Shown here one piece after another: positions 56,145 to 64,000 of a stretch of 64,000 nucleotides of DNA (within the stretch, counting starts at the first letter, position 1; each line of letters opens with the position of its first letter). The notes beneath the pieces were generated by a model, which saw only the letters and a list, made by a program, of their open reading frames with translations, did not search any database and was not told the origin of the DNA. The position numbers and the translations under genes are program-made. Origin of the DNA: Kaistella sp. 97-N-M2 (GTDB lineage: Bacteria; Bacteroidota; Bacteroidia; Flavobacteriales; Weeksellaceae); NCBI RefSeq assembly GCF_021513235.1, contig NZ_CP090976.1, forward strand, positions 2,790,001 to 2,854,000, in the 5' to 3' direction.

Positions 56145-56746
56145 ATGGGTAAAACTCCTGCGCCGCTTGTGGCAAAACTCTCGAAAATCATCTCAAACTT
56201 CTTCAATCCGCTTACTTCACTTTTTATCTTTTTCATTTATGCCAACCTGCAGCGGTACACGTACAGGGAAACTGCTTTTCTTTTTTTCCTTTGTTATTAA
56301 TCATCGTAATCCCTGTTTCCCTATGGATTTTTTGGAATGTTAAAAAAGCAAAATATGCGGATATCGACGTTTCGAACAGAGACCAGCGGAAAGGGCTTTA
56401 TTTCGTTATCGCGGGCGCTCTGCTGGCTTTTCTTTCCTACGATTACTTTTTCCAGAAAAACATAGACATAACGATCATCTTTTTATTGATCTTACTCCTC
56501 ACGCTGCAGATGAGTAATTATTTTATTAAAAGCTCCATGCATACAGCATTTAATGTGTTTGTTGCAGCGCTGTTTTTTGCCATTAATCCGGTGTTTGGAA
56601 TAATGTGGCTTGGGATTGCTGTTTTGGTGGGGATTACCCGCATTATTTTGAAGCGACACACGTTGCAAGAAGTATTTACAGGCGCATTGATCGCCATTTT
56701 GGTTTCTTTTATTTATCTTTATGCCAACATCAAAATTCAGTCTTAA
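56145..56746 (+). pseudogene. PAP2-family phosphatase gene with a one-base frameshift
   Basis: From the ATG at 56145 the frame reads MGKTPAPLVAKLSKIISNFF and continues into a hydrophobic segment, then stops at about 56300. The rest of the protein continues in another frame to the stop at 56744-56746. Adding one T to the T7 tract at 56281-56287 joins both parts into one protein of about 200 aa. The second part has PAP2 traits: SSMHTAFNVF and RIILKRHTLQEVFTG (catalytic His region). PAP2 enzymes dephosphorylate lipid phosphates such as undecaprenyl pyrophosphate. The gene may be truly broken, phase-variable, or miscalled at the homopolymer. Confidence 0.75.
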
Positions 56747-56749
56747 ACC

Positions 56750-57283
56750 ATGAAAATTAATCAGCTTACAACTTCCGAAGAACTTCTTATGACCATTTTG
56801 TGGAAACTCGGTTCCGCGTACATGAAAGATGTTATCGAAAATTATCCCGAACCTAAACCGCATCAAAATACGATCTCGACCTTCATTAAAATTTTGGTGG
56901 AAAAAGATTTTTTGACCACAGAAAAACATGGACGAATTTTCAAGTACACCGTTGCCGTGCCCTTCGAAAATTACCGGAGATATTTGCTGAAAAATTTTGT
57001 TGATCATTATTTCGACGGTTCCGGCCTCGATCTGTTAAAAACTTTAACGGAAGAAAGATTAATTCATACTACGGATATCAAAGGACTTTTCGAAATTGAA
57101 ACCAGCCTTCATCCGATTACGGAACCCGAACAAAAAAACACAAGTGCAATTAGTGATTATATTGCAGAAATAACGGCGCCAAAAAAGCCGAAGAAAAAGG
57201 AAAAGAAAGAAAAAAAGAAAAAAAGAAAGGCAAAAATCTTAAATAGTTGTCAGTACCAAAATTCTTCAATTTCACAGGAATAA
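56750..57283 (+). CDS. BlaI/MecI/CopY-like transcriptional regulator
   Basis: 177 aa. The N-terminal 80 residues are a BlaI-type winged helix (TTSEELLMTILWKLGSAYMK, then HQNTISTFIKILVEKDFL). The family usually dimerises and is cut by a BlaR1-type membrane protease, but no such gene is adjacent. Residues about 148-165 are almost all Lys/Glu, followed by an unusual tail. It starts 3 bp after the PAP2 stop and ends 9 bp before the next gene, so the three are one unit. Two A7 tracts in the Lys-rich part may have caused a frame change in the tail. Confidence 0.8.
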   Translation: MKINQLTTSEELLMTILWKLGSAYMKDVIENYPEPKPHQNTISTFIKILVEKDFLTTEKHGRIFKYTVAVPFENYRRYLLKNFVDHYFDGSGLDLLKTLTEERLIHTTDIKGLFEIETSLHPITEPEQKNTSAISDYIAEITAPKKPKKKEKKEKKKKRKAKILNSCQYQNSSISQE

Positions 57284-57292
57284 CTTACCAGA

Positions 57293-59095
57293 ATGATAAA
57301 AAAAATTAGAGAAATTTCCGGAAATACAGCCGTGATTATACGTGAATATCCCATGGTTTTAGTCCTTGCTTTTTTGGCTGCCATGGCGTTCATTTTTTCC
57401 TCCGACGCCAATTCAACCAGCAGACAAAGCGATTTTGTTTTTATGAAATTCGGTATGGTAGCGCTTTTGGGAATTTCACTGCTTTTTGGGCTGAAAATGC
57501 TTTCGCAGCGTATCGGGAAAGGCATTTTGCTCGAAGTGTCAGGGATTATTTTTTTAATTTTTTTCTATTTTCTTCTACCCGCTGATGAAAAAGAATTTAC
57601 GGAACAGTACGCGTTTCTGCTCATTCCCACCTTCATCCTGTCCCACCTTCTCGTCTCTTTCATTGCCTTTTTTGGAGAAAAGAAAGAACTAAATTTCTGG
57701 CAGTATAACAAAAACCTTTTCATCAATATATTTTTAACGGCAGTTTTTACCGGCGTTTTAATCGGTGGTGTTGAACTGGCGATTCTGGCGGTAGACAAGC
57801 TGTTTGATTTCAATTTTGATGGTTATTATTATTCGCGTACTTTTTATTTCCTGTCGATCTTTGGAAGTTGTTTCATTTTTTTACTCTTTAATGATAAAGG
57901 TCTTCAGGACTTAGAAAAAGATGCCAACTATCCGCAGATTCTGAAATTTTTTACGCAGTATATTTTAATTCCGTTACTGCTTATTTATGCAGTGATCTTA
58001 TATTTATACGGCGCGAAGATCCTGATTAATTGGGAGCTTCCGCGTGGGTGGGTATCGTACTTGGTTTTGGCCTATTCCGTTGTCGGGATATTGGGTTTGC
58101 TTTTGGTTCATCCTTTAAAGGACAATTCTTCCAAATCGTGGGTAAAAGTTTTCTCCAAAATGTTTTATTACACCCTTATTCCGTTAATTATTTTACTTTT
58201 CACCGCAATTTTTACACGAATTCTTCAGTACGGCTACACAGAACCACGATATTTTGTGTTGTTACTGGCGGTGTGGTTAAGTTTGGTGCTCCTATATTTT
58301 GTGTTTGCGAAAAATACGACGATCAAGTTTATTCCCGTGAGTTTATTCTTGATTGGTTTTTTCGCCTTAACCTGTCCGTATTTTAATGCGTTCTCTGTAG
58401 CGAAAAGAAGTCAGAAAACGGAATTAATGACGACTTTAAAGGTAAACAAACTTCTGAAACAGGGAAAAATTAGTTTCTCAACAAAAATTAAAAGTGATGT
58501 TGCGGATGAAATTTCAAATAAAATTCAGTTTCTCGCCAAAAGAAATCAAGCCGATTTTATTCTTCCCCTTCTCTCCACGGTCGTTCAAAGGGAGGTGAAA
58601 CGAACCATTGCAGACGGAAATTTTTATAATCTTCAAAGTACCCTTAGAAATCAGTTCAAAAATGTGGTTTATGATGTTGCTTCGTCTAATACTGTACAGC
58701 AAACCAATACTACGACGTTAATCGCAAGAGATTTTAACGTGGATATCTCAGGTTATCAGTATCTATTTAAAGTTTACAATTATAAAAGTAATTATTTTGA
58801 TTTTGATAAAAATACGGTGGAAATAAAAATGCCCGTCAGTCAATTTGGAAACGAGTTAAATTTGGTGTTTAATGGGCAGAAATATAATATGGTACCGGAT
58901 CTTATCCAGCTTTTCAATAACTATCCGAATCTGGGCGAAAACTATGTGGATCAGTTGTATTTTGTTAAGACGATTGGGAACTATGATTTCAAAATAATGT
59001 TCGACAGTGTAATTCTCGTGAAGTCAGTCAACAATGCAGCTCCCCAATTTGTTATAAACTCCGACTCAATTCTGATCTTAATCAAAAAAAATTAA
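57293..59095 (+). CDS. DUF4153 multi-pass membrane protein
   Basis: 600 aa. About ten hydrophobic segments in the first 390 residues, then a soluble C-terminal part (about 400-600) rich in Asn and beta-prone sequence. Stretches such as GGVELAILAVDKLFDF and GAKILINWELPRGWVSYLVLAYSVVG match my memory of DUF4153 proteins, whose function is unknown. Last gene of the PAP2-BlaI unit; the two upstream genes suggest an envelope-related process. Confidence 0.75.
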   Translation: MIKKIREISGNTAVIIREYPMVLVLAFLAAMAFIFSSDANSTSRQSDFVFMKFGMVALLGISLLFGLKMLSQRIGKGILLEVSGIIFLIFFYFLLPADEKEFTEQYAFLLIPTFILSHLLVSFIAFFGEKKELNFWQYNKNLFINIFLTAVFTGVLIGGVELAILAVDKLFDFNFDGYYYSRTFYFLSIFGSCFIFLLFNDKGLQDLEKDANYPQILKFFTQYILIPLLLIYAVILYLYGAKILINWELPRGWVSYLVLAYSVVGILGLLLVHPLKDNSSKSWVKVFSKMFYYTLIPLIILLFTAIFTRILQYGYTEPRYFVLLLAVWLSLVLLYFVFAKNTTIKFIPVSLFLIGFFALTCPYFNAFSVAKRSQKTELMTTLKVNKLLKQGKISFSTKIKSDVADEISNKIQFLAKRNQADFILPLLSTVVQREVKRTIADGNFYNLQSTLRNQFKNVVYDVASSNTVQQTNTTTLIARDFNVDISGYQYLFKVYNYKSNYFDFDKNTVEIKMPVSQFGNELNLVFNGQKYNMVPDLIQLFNNYPNLGENYVDQLYFVKTIGNYDFKIMFDSVILVKSVNNAAPQFVINSDSILILIKKN

Positions 59096-59240
59096 GCTCC
59101 TGAGACTGAGGTTAATGATGCTTTCAATCTTAAATAAGGCAACGTAAAAAACTCATTTCTATACATCAGATCATTTAAATTCCCATATCGATAACGTTCG
59201 ACTGATGCCAAAATGAGCTCGAAAATAAAGGCACAAAAAA

Positions 59241-59261
59241 AAGCGACTTAAAAAGTCGCTT
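59241..59261 (-). terminator. Terminator of the RNA-binding protein gene
   Basis: AAGCGACTT (59241-59249) pairs with AAGTCGCTT (59253-59261); the preceding A-run gives a U-tract on the minus strand. Confidence 0.75.
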
Positions 59262-59280
59262 GCATTATTTCAGTAAAATC

Positions 59281-59646
59281 TTACCAGTTAGAACCGCCAC
59301 GACTTCCGCCGCCGTATCCGCTTCCACCGCCGCTACCGCCACGATTTCCGCCTCCGTAACCACCACCGCCTGAACGGTTGTTGTCAAAACTTCTTCTTGG
59401 TTTGTCTTCTCTTGGCTTAGCTTCAGAAATGTTAAGTTCTTTACCGTCCAATTCTTTTCCGTTAAGAGCTTCGATAGCATTCTTGCCATCTTCGTCGCTC
59501 ATTTCTACAAATCCGAAACCTCTGGATCTACCGGTTTCTCTGTCTGTGATAATTTTGGCAGAAGAAACTTCTCCAAATTCTGAAAATAAATCTTGCAACG
59601 ATTGTTCTTGTGTTGCGTAATTGATGTTTGAAACAAAAATGTTCAT
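59281..59646 (-). CDS. RRM-type RNA-binding protein with Gly-rich tail
   Basis: 121 aa from the ATG at 59644-59646 (MNIFVSNINYATQEQ); an upstream frame to 59745 adds a hydrophobic, unrelated stretch. One RRM with RNP2 (IFVSNI) and RNP1 (RSRGFGFVEM), then a Gly/Ser/Arg/Tyr-rich tail of about 35 residues (GGGGYGGGNRGG). Such small RRM proteins in Bacteroidota and cyanobacteria bind mRNA and are often cold-induced. The tail could support RNA binding or condensate formation. Single gene. Confidence 0.9.
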   Translation of the reverse strand: MNIFVSNINYATQEQSLQDLFSEFGEVSSAKIITDRETGRSRGFGFVEMSDEDGKNAIEALNGKELDGKELNISEAKPREDKPRRSFDNNRSGGGGYGGGNRGGSGGGSGYGGGSRGGSNW

Positions 59647-59786
59647 CATAAAAAAAATTAAAAAATTAATACTTGATTGTAAATTATAAATGAAACTCAA
59701 CAATTGATGAACAAAGATTGATTTCGGATATAAAAACGGTTGCAAGATACAATATTAAATTAATAATGCAAATATTATTTACTATT

Positions 59787-60650
59787 TTATGCAACTTCTT
59801 CTCCCGCATGCGCTTCCAAAAGTTTAAACCAGTCTTCCATCTCTAAATGAACGTTTACGGCCTGTTTTAATTTTTTTACGCTTTCAACCCGCGAAGTACC
59901 GATAACAGGGAGAATCTTTGCAGGATGTTTCAGAAGAAAAGCCAGCAGAATCTGGTTTTCTTCCGCGCCGTATTTCGCGCAAAGTTCATCGAGAACTTTT
60001 TTAATTCTTGCGTTTTCTTCGGATTTCTCCGAGAAATAATTTCCCATCACCGACCACGCCATCGGCTGAAGTTTTTTCAGCATCAGCTGATCCAACGTAC
60101 CATCGTAAAAAGCGTCGGTGCGATTTAAAGAAATTTCTACCTGATTTGTTATGATCGGAAACGCCTCGTTGATCAGATCAAACTGCGACGGAGAAAAGTT
60201 GGAAACGCCGAAGTGAAGGACTTTTTTCTGCTCCCTCAAAACCTTAAAAGCCCCGGCAATTTCGTCCGGATCCATAAGAGGCGAGGGCCGGTGAAGCAGA
60301 AGCACATCCAGATAATCGGTCTTTAAGTTGTCCAAACTTTGGTCGACGGATTTTAAAATATGGTCTTTCGAATAGTTGTAGGATTTTAGATTGAAAGGCC
60401 TGTTTTTACACGGCATCTGAATGCCACATTTGGAGATGAACTGCACTTCTTCGCGCTTAATGTCCATTTCACTAAAAGCCTCGCCGAACAGTTTTTCGGT
60501 CGTGTAATCGCCATAAAGGTCGGCGTGATCGAAGGTTGTAAGGTTTTCGTTCACGGAAGTTTCAATCAGTTTCTGGACGTTTTTTGCAGAATGATTGGCG
60601 CCCCAAATTCCCCAGCGCATGGTCCCGACAATAATGGACGAAAAGTTCAT
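59787..60650 (-). CDS. Aldo/keto reductase
   Basis: 287 aa from the ATG at 60648-60650; a longer frame to 60668 is not needed and would overlap the -7 box. Catalytic features of the AKR fold: FDHADLYGDY (Asp and Tyr), the Lys/His strand ISKCGIQ and DVLLLHRPSPL, and the NADPH loop PVIGTSRVESVKKL. It resembles the YdhF group of oxidoreductases. Substrate unknown. A -7 box lies at 60666-60673, close to the start. Confidence 0.9.
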   Translation of the reverse strand: MNFSSIIVGTMRWGIWGANHSAKNVQKLIETSVNENLTTFDHADLYGDYTTEKLFGEAFSEMDIKREEVQFISKCGIQMPCKNRPFNLKSYNYSKDHILKSVDQSLDNLKTDYLDVLLLHRPSPLMDPDEIAGAFKVLREQKKVLHFGVSNFSPSQFDLINEAFPIITNQVEISLNRTDAFYDGTLDQLMLKKLQPMAWSVMGNYFSEKSEENARIKKVLDELCAKYGAEENQILLAFLLKHPAKILPVIGTSRVESVKKLKQAVNVHLEMEDWFKLLEAHAGEEVA

Positions 60651-60665
60651 AGTTGTATATTTACT

Positions 60666-60673
60666 CAAATGTA
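60666..60673 (-). promoter_or_regulatory. Predicted -7 box of the aldo/keto reductase gene
   Basis: TACATTTG on the minus strand, 15 bases upstream of the ATG. Confidence 0.5.
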
Positions 60674-60728
60674 AAAATTATCTCGGAACTTTTAACATTT
60701 GAAAGTCGTATTTGCCACATAATATTTT

Positions 60729-60736
60729 TAACTTTG
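60729..60736 (+). promoter_or_regulatory. Predicted -7 box of the T9SS mini-protein gene
   Basis: TAACTTTG, 18 bases upstream of the ATG at 60755. Confidence 0.5.
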
Positions 60737-60754
60737 ACTAAAATTTATCGTATT

Positions 60755-61069
60755 ATGAAGAAGATTTCTATTTTATTTCTTTCTCTCTTCTCGGCCTTCC
60801 TTTTTTCTCAATGCGCAGATCCTTTGGCGACAAGCGATTCTGCGGTATCCAAAAATAAAATTTATCCAAACCCAAGCAACGGAACTTTCACTTTTGTGGC
60901 CGGAAGAGCCACAAATGTCAGCATTGCTGATGTTTCGGGGCGCGTGATCTATACGGGAAATGTTGTGAAAGGTACGAACGTTATTTCGGTAAAAACGACC
61001 TCCGGTGTATACGTGCTGATTTATCAAGCGGAAGGAAAAAAAGAATCTACTAAATTAATTATTAAATAA
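60755..61069 (+). CDS. Secreted mini-protein consisting of a T9SS type A sorting domain
   Basis: 104 aa from the ATG at 60755, chosen because a signal peptide (MKKISILFLSLFSAFLFSQC) follows at once; an earlier in-frame start at 60653 lies upstream of the -7 box. After the signal only about 10 residues precede KIYPNPSNGTFTF, the start of a T9SS C-terminal domain, which runs to the end (VSIADVSGRVIYTG, GVYVLIYQAEG, KLIIK). Such a domain normally routes a large cargo through the type IX system; here there is no cargo. A terminator follows at 61091-61120. Confidence 0.85.
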   Translation: MKKISILFLSLFSAFLFSQCADPLATSDSAVSKNKIYPNPSNGTFTFVAGRATNVSIADVSGRVIYTGNVVKGTNVISVKTTSGVYVLIYQAEGKKESTKLIIK

Positions 61070-61090
61070 TTGAGTCTTATAATTAGTTTG

Positions 61091-61120
61091 AACTCATTCT
61101 GTGCCACTGCAGGATGAGTT
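61091..61120 (+). terminator. Terminator of the T9SS mini-protein gene
   Basis: AACTCATTCTG (61091-61101) pairs with CAGGATGAGTT (61110-61120) with one wobble, followed by T-rich sequence. Confidence 0.75.
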
Positions 61121-61164
61121 TTTTTTGAATCTTTTTTTGAGGACATTTTATAAAAAGATCCAAT

Positions 61165-61260
61165 TTGCGACCCGGCTTGAGCGGAAATCCTTTTTTCTTA
61201 GCGGCGGCTGCGCCGCCGCTAAGAAAAAAGATTGGGAGCGGAAGACGGAATTTGTCGCCC
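61165..61260. repeat. GC-rich hairpin element 2
   Basis: A perfect 19-bp inverted repeat (61190-61208 and 61212-61230) with a TGC loop has a GCGGCGGC/GCCGCCGC core inside A/T arms. The octamer GAGCGGAA flanks it as a direct repeat (61179-61186 and 61236-61243). From memory, repeats with GAGCGGAAATCC beside a T-run hairpin are frequent between genes in Chryseobacterium relatives; I could not check this. Probably a REP- or MITE-like dispersed element. Confidence 0.7.
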
Positions 61261-61359
61261 AAAAAACAGATATGAACAATATAATAATTTTTTTGTAACC
61301 TTTCGCTACTTCTTGTCGTATAATCTATTGCAGTCCTAAAGGGGACCGTTTTATACTAC

Positions 61360-62226
61360 ATGAGACAATTAAAAATTACAAAGCAGGTTACCAACAGGGA
61401 AACCGCATCGCTGGACAAGTATTTACAGGAAATCGGAAAAGTAGATTTGATTACCGCCGACGAAGAGGTGGATTTGGCGCAGAAAATTCGTGCCGGAGAC
61501 CGTGTCGCCCTGGAAAAACTCATAAAAGCCAACTTGCGTTTCGTGGTTTCTGTTTCTAAACAATACCAAAACCAAGGGCTTTCCCTCCCCGATCTCATCA
61601 ACGAAGGAAATCTTGGGTTAATGAAAGCCGCAAAAAGATACGATGAAACACGAGGTTTTAAATTTATTTCTTACGCAGTTTGGTGGATCCGTCAATCAAT
61701 TCTGCAGGCTTTGGCTGAACAGTCGCGGATTGTACGTTTGCCGTTGAATAAGATTGGATCGATCAACAAGATCAACAAAGCTTACGCGCATTTGGAGCAG
61801 GAAAACGAAAGACCACCGTCCCCGGAAGAGTTGGCGGAAGTTTTGGATATGAGCGAAGACGACATTAAGGAATCCATGAAAAACTCCGGAAGACATTTGT
61901 CCATGGATGCACCGTTGGTGGAAGGTGAAGATTCGAATTTATACGATGTTTTGCGTTCCGGTGAATCTCCGAGTCCGGACAAAGATCTGATGCTGGAATC
62001 GTTGCAGATCGAGATCGAAAGAGCGTTGCAGACTTTGACTCCACGCGAGGCAGATTTGGTGCGTTTGTATTTTGGTTTGAACGGAAAACATCCGATGACT
62101 TTAGAAGAAATCGGCGAAACTTTTGACCTTACGAGAGAAAGAGTCCGTCAGATCAAAGAAAAAGCGATCAAAAGATTGAAGCACAATACGAGAAGCAAGA
62201 TTTTGAAATCTTATTTAGGGAAATAA
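61360..62226 (+). CDS. rpoD: Primary sigma factor RpoD/SigA
   Basis: 288 aa, short because Bacteroidota sigma-A lacks the long N-terminal region 1.1. Region 1.2 ([14 protein letters not shown]), region 2 ([17 protein letters not shown], then [20 protein letters not shown] and [13 protein letters not shown]), region 3 ([15 protein letters not shown]) and region 4 ([19 protein letters not shown], then [18 protein letters not shown]) are all intact. It directs RNA polymerase to the TTG/TAnnTTTG promoters seen throughout this window. A terminator follows at 62260-62288. Confidence 0.96.
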   Translation: MRQLKITKQVTNRETASLDKYLQEIGKVDLITADEEVDLAQKIRAGDRVALEKLIKANLRFVVSVSKQYQNQGLSLPDLINEGNLGLMKAAKRYDETRGFKFISYAVWWIRQSILQALAEQSRIVRLPLNKIGSINKINKAYAHLEQENERPPSPEELAEVLDMSEDDIKESMKNSGRHLSMDAPLVEGEDSNLYDVLRSGESPSPDKDLMLESLQIEIERALQTLTPREADLVRLYFGLNGKHPMTLEEIGETFDLTRERVRQIKEKAIKRLKHNTRSKILKSYLGK

Positions 62227-62259
62227 AACTTTTAAAATCTCTTCCTCGAAGAAAATAAA

Positions 62260-62288
62260 AAAAACCATCTTATTTTAAGGTGGTTTTT
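62260..62288. terminator. Bidirectional terminator between rpoD and the Crp/Fnr gene
   Basis: AAAAACCATCTTA (62260-62272) pairs with TAAGGTGGTTTTT (62276-62288) with one wobble. Confidence 0.75.
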
Positions 62289-62439
62289 GTTTGCCGCATA
62301 TGCGGAAATTTGTACCGGATTTAACGTAAGGTTCGCCTTTTTTTTAAAAATATTTTTATTATCAGGAAGCGCGATTAGAAATTTTCCTTTTAGTCCGCGA
62401 ATTTGCTGCATAAAACGAGTGAATTTGAAGACATACTTT

Positions 62440-63030
62440 CTAGGAAGTTTCAAAATTTTTACGCGCCAGTTCTTTCCGGACGCGGCTTAAACTTTCCGGC
62501 GTAATCCCGAGGTACGAGGCGACCATCCACTGCGGCACGCGCAACATAATATCCGGATACATTTTGATGAAATTCATATATCTTTCCTCAGCGGTTTCTG
62601 CCAACAGCGAGTTCACACGATTCTGCAGATTTCGAATATGTTTTTGCAGAAGCAGATCGTTGTTTTCCGCGGTGTGCGGATATTTTTCAATAATTCCTGT
62701 AAAAAAGTCGTTCGATAAAAGCAATACTTCCGACTCCTCCACGGCTTCGATATAATATTTGGATTTTTCGTGAAAATACAGCGAACTGCGGTCTGACATC
62801 AACCATTTCTCCGGTGCAAACTGAATAATGTGTTCTCTGCCGTTTTTATCGATGGAAAACATCCGCAGCAGTCCTTTTTCCACAAAAAAGGTTTGGTTAC
62901 AAACGTCACCATCGCGCAGCAGAAACTTATTTTTCGCGACTTTCTTCTTCATATAAAAACTGCTGCACGCGGAAATGGAATCTTTCGGGATTTCCAGGAT
63001 TTCGGATAAATAGGTTTCGATATTCTCCAT
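62440..63030 (-). CDS. Crp/Fnr-family transcriptional regulator
   Basis: 196 aa. An N-terminal cyclic-nucleotide-binding-like beta barrel (FLLRDGDVCNQTFFVEKGLLRM, then IIQFAPEKWLMSDRSS) is followed by a dimer helix and a short helix-turn-helix (MVASYLGITPESLSRVRKEL). The effector is unknown; Fnr-type Fe-S cysteines are absent. Such single-domain regulators are very numerous in flavobacteria. It follows ytxJ by 14 bp and is probably co-transcribed with it. Confidence 0.9.
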   Translation of the reverse strand: MENIETYLSEILEIPKDSISACSSFYMKKKVAKNKFLLRDGDVCNQTFFVEKGLLRMFSIDKNGREHIIQFAPEKWLMSDRSSLYFHEKSKYYIEAVEESEVLLLSNDFFTGIIEKYPHTAENNDLLLQKHIRNLQNRVNSLLAETAEERYMNFIKMYPDIMLRVPQWMVASYLGITPESLSRVRKELARKNFETS

Positions 63031-63044
63031 GGCGGAAGTTTTTT

Positions 63045-63419
63045 TTAAAGTAAAGAAACAGAAATACTCTGGTGCGAAGCGTCTTTCACGGCTTTTCCGT
63101 TTTCCAGCACGATGAGTTGCGGGCTTTGGTGAATAACATCGAAATCGTCGGCGATTTTATTGGAAAGGTTGCGGTGCGCGATGAGATCCAGAAAATAGTA
63201 GGAAATATCTTTGTCGGAGTTCCGCACTTCCTTTTCGAAATTTTTCAAAACGGTTTTGCTGATGAAACAGCGTGTAGAATGTTTAAAAATAGCAACCTTT
63301 TTTGTGGCAGATTCTGCTACTGCTTTGTTAAGATCCGCTTCGGAATCAAGACTTTTCCAGATCGCAGATGAAGATTCTTCTTCTTCGGAACCTCCGAATA
63401 ATTTATTTAAAAAACTCAT
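63045..63419 (-). CDS. ytxJ: Bacillithiol-system redox protein YtxJ
   Basis: 124 aa from the ATG at 63417-63419 (MSFLNKLFGG); an upstream frame to 63464 adds an unrelated piece. Thioredoxin-like fold with the single-Cys motif KHSTRCFISK and cis-Pro loop HQSPQLIVLENG. YtxJ is a monothiol bacilliredoxin-type protein proposed to remove bacillithiol from proteins. With the bacillithiol transferase gene next door it indicates that this organism uses bacillithiol. A -7 box lies at 63479-63486. Confidence 0.9.
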   Translation of the reverse strand: MSFLNKLFGGSEEEESSSAIWKSLDSEADLNKAVAESATKKVAIFKHSTRCFISKTVLKNFEKEVRNSDKDISYYFLDLIAHRNLSNKIADDFDVIHQSPQLIVLENGKAVKDASHQSISVSLL

Positions 63420-63478
63420 GTATTTAATTTTGTTTGGGTACTGTGGGAAGATTTTCTTGCCCACTTATAATGTCGCCG

Positions 63479-63486
63479 CAAAAATA
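63479..63486 (-). promoter_or_regulatory. Predicted -7 box of ytxJ-crp
   Basis: TATTTTTG on the minus strand, 60 bases upstream of the ytxJ ATG. Confidence 0.4.
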
Positions 63487-63533
63487 CGGTTTCCTTTCGA
63501 AACACTTTCGTGCGCTTCACAGATTGGTTTTCC

Positions 63534-64000
63534 TTACCAGCCTTTCTCTTTTTTCAGATTTTCGATGTGCGCGTAATGATGATTGCAGTGCCACGCGTAA
63601 AATGCAATACTTTCGCGCAGAGAAATATTTCTGTTTTGCTCCGGATGATAAAAAGTACACGCAAAATCCCGGTTCGTAAGGGCTTTCATTTCGTAAACCC
63701 AGCGTTTATGCAGGCCTTTAAGAAGTTGCAGCGCAGGTTTTATCTCGATGCTGAAACTGTCCTGTAATTCCGCCCACTTCGCCTCGTCGTAGGTTTTAAC
63801 AGTCGGATTGTCTTCGGTTAAAGCAAGTTTAAAACGGATGAAACTGTTCATATGACTGTCCGAAATATGGTTAATAAGTTGCCGAACTTTCCAGCCGCCT
63901 TCTCGGTACTGCGTATCTAGCTGGTCATCGGTCCAATGTTCTACCAGCAGTTTTAGTTTTCCGGGGAAATCTTTGATGGTTTTAATGTAACGGTCGAGAT
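63534..64000 (-). CDS. bstA: DinB-family bacillithiol transferase, N-terminus beyond the window
   Basis: The frame is open from the stop at 63534-63536 to the end of the window, so the gene's 5' end is missing. Readable: YREGGWKVRQLINHISDSHM, then NSFIRFKLALTEDNPTVK and, at the end, YAWHCNHHYAHIENLKK. The histidines in these two places are the metal ligands of DinB/YfiT proteins. BstA/YfiT transfers bacillithiol to electrophiles for detoxification, like a glutathione S-transferase. Its neighbour ytxJ belongs to the same redox system. The ATG at 63851 lies inside the domain and is not the start. Confidence 0.88.
   Translation of the reverse strand, partial: LDRYIKTIKDFPGKLKLLVEHWTDDQLDTQYREGGWKVRQLINHISDSHMNSFIRFKLALTEDNPTVKTYDEAKWAELQDSFSIEIKPALQLLKGLHKRWVYEMKALTNRDFACTFYHPEQNRNISLRESIAFYAWHCNHHYAHIENLKKEKGW

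Noticed and set aside
56125-56343. 72-codon frame overlapping the PAP2 start
   Set aside because: It is out of frame with both PAP2 halves; the ATG at 56145 gives the family-like N-terminus.
59281-59390. Repetitive DNA at the end of the RRM gene
   Set aside because: It is only the codon pattern of the Gly-rich protein tail, not a DNA repeat element.
59647-59745. Hydrophobic N-terminal extension of the RRM protein
   Set aside because: The RRM begins directly at MNIFVSN; the extension is AT-rich leader sequence.
61319-61346. TATAAT and a GTCC/GGAC hairpin upstream of rpoD
   Set aside because: Bacteroidota sigma-A does not normally use TATAAT, and a 4-bp stem is too short to call a regulatory element.

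Overview
The window looks like a chromosome segment of a flavobacterium of the Weeksellaceae type (Chryseobacterium, Kaistella or Epilithonimonas-like). The evidence is: moderate to low GC; many starts preceded by the Bacteroidota -7 box TAnnTTTG instead of a Shine-Dalgarno; a short primary sigma factor (288 aa); a T9SS type A sorting domain; bacillithiol-linked proteins; and a fused alpha/beta E1 dehydrogenase. No rRNA, tRNA, CRISPR array, phage or intact insertion sequence was seen. The species is an inference.

Layout. 1-5.7 kb: the end of an SDR gene, then a cyanophycin cycle (cphA synthetase, divergent cphB cyanophycinase, isoaspartyl peptidase). 5.5-7.7 kb: a small lipoprotein, fabH and corA. 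7.9-14.1 kb: a compact six-gene + strand cassette encoding a caspase-like protease, a cytoplasmic subtilisin, a lipoprotein with a C-terminal membrane anchor, a patatin phospholipase with an inserted TM hairpin, and two small membrane proteins. This is the best candidate for an undescribed (conflict or cell-death-like) system. 14.2-19.5 kb: a DUF3052-like protein, then a TetR/TolC/HlyD/DHA2 efflux operon. 19.6-26.4 kb: arsR-arsM, a LuxR-type regulator with a degenerate receiver, and a DnaE carrying an N-terminal proofreading exonuclease.

26.5-33.9 kb: fused 2-oxoacid dehydrogenase E1, Ca2+/H+ antiporter, ligA and a leucyl aminopeptidase. 34.1-40.5 kb: a six-gene ligase cluster (ATP-grasp, esterase-like hydrolase, ATP-grasp, GCS2 carboxylate-amine ligase, class I glutamine amidotransferase, third ATP-grasp-like protein). 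It probably makes an unknown small peptide or amide; a structured intergenic element lies inside it. 40.7-46.4 kb: accessory single genes (thioredoxin-reductase-like flavoprotein, DHFR-like protein, rifampin ADP-ribosyltransferase Arr, hydrolase, cupin, rlmF, GlcG-like). 46.6-52.98 kb (- strand): a membrane pyrophosphatase fused to an OmpA domain, soluble pyrophosphatase, two poorly known genes, radC and lolD. 53.0-56.0 kb: pdhA and the E2 gene behind a GC-rich hairpin element.

56.1-64 kb: a PAP2 phosphatase gene broken by one missing T, a BlaI-like regulator, DUF4153, an RRM protein, aldo/keto reductase, an orphan T9SS sorting-domain protein, a second GC-rich hairpin element, the primary sigma factor, Crp/Fnr, YtxJ and a partial bacillithiol transferase. 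Calls rest on reading motifs and context; no database search was possible.
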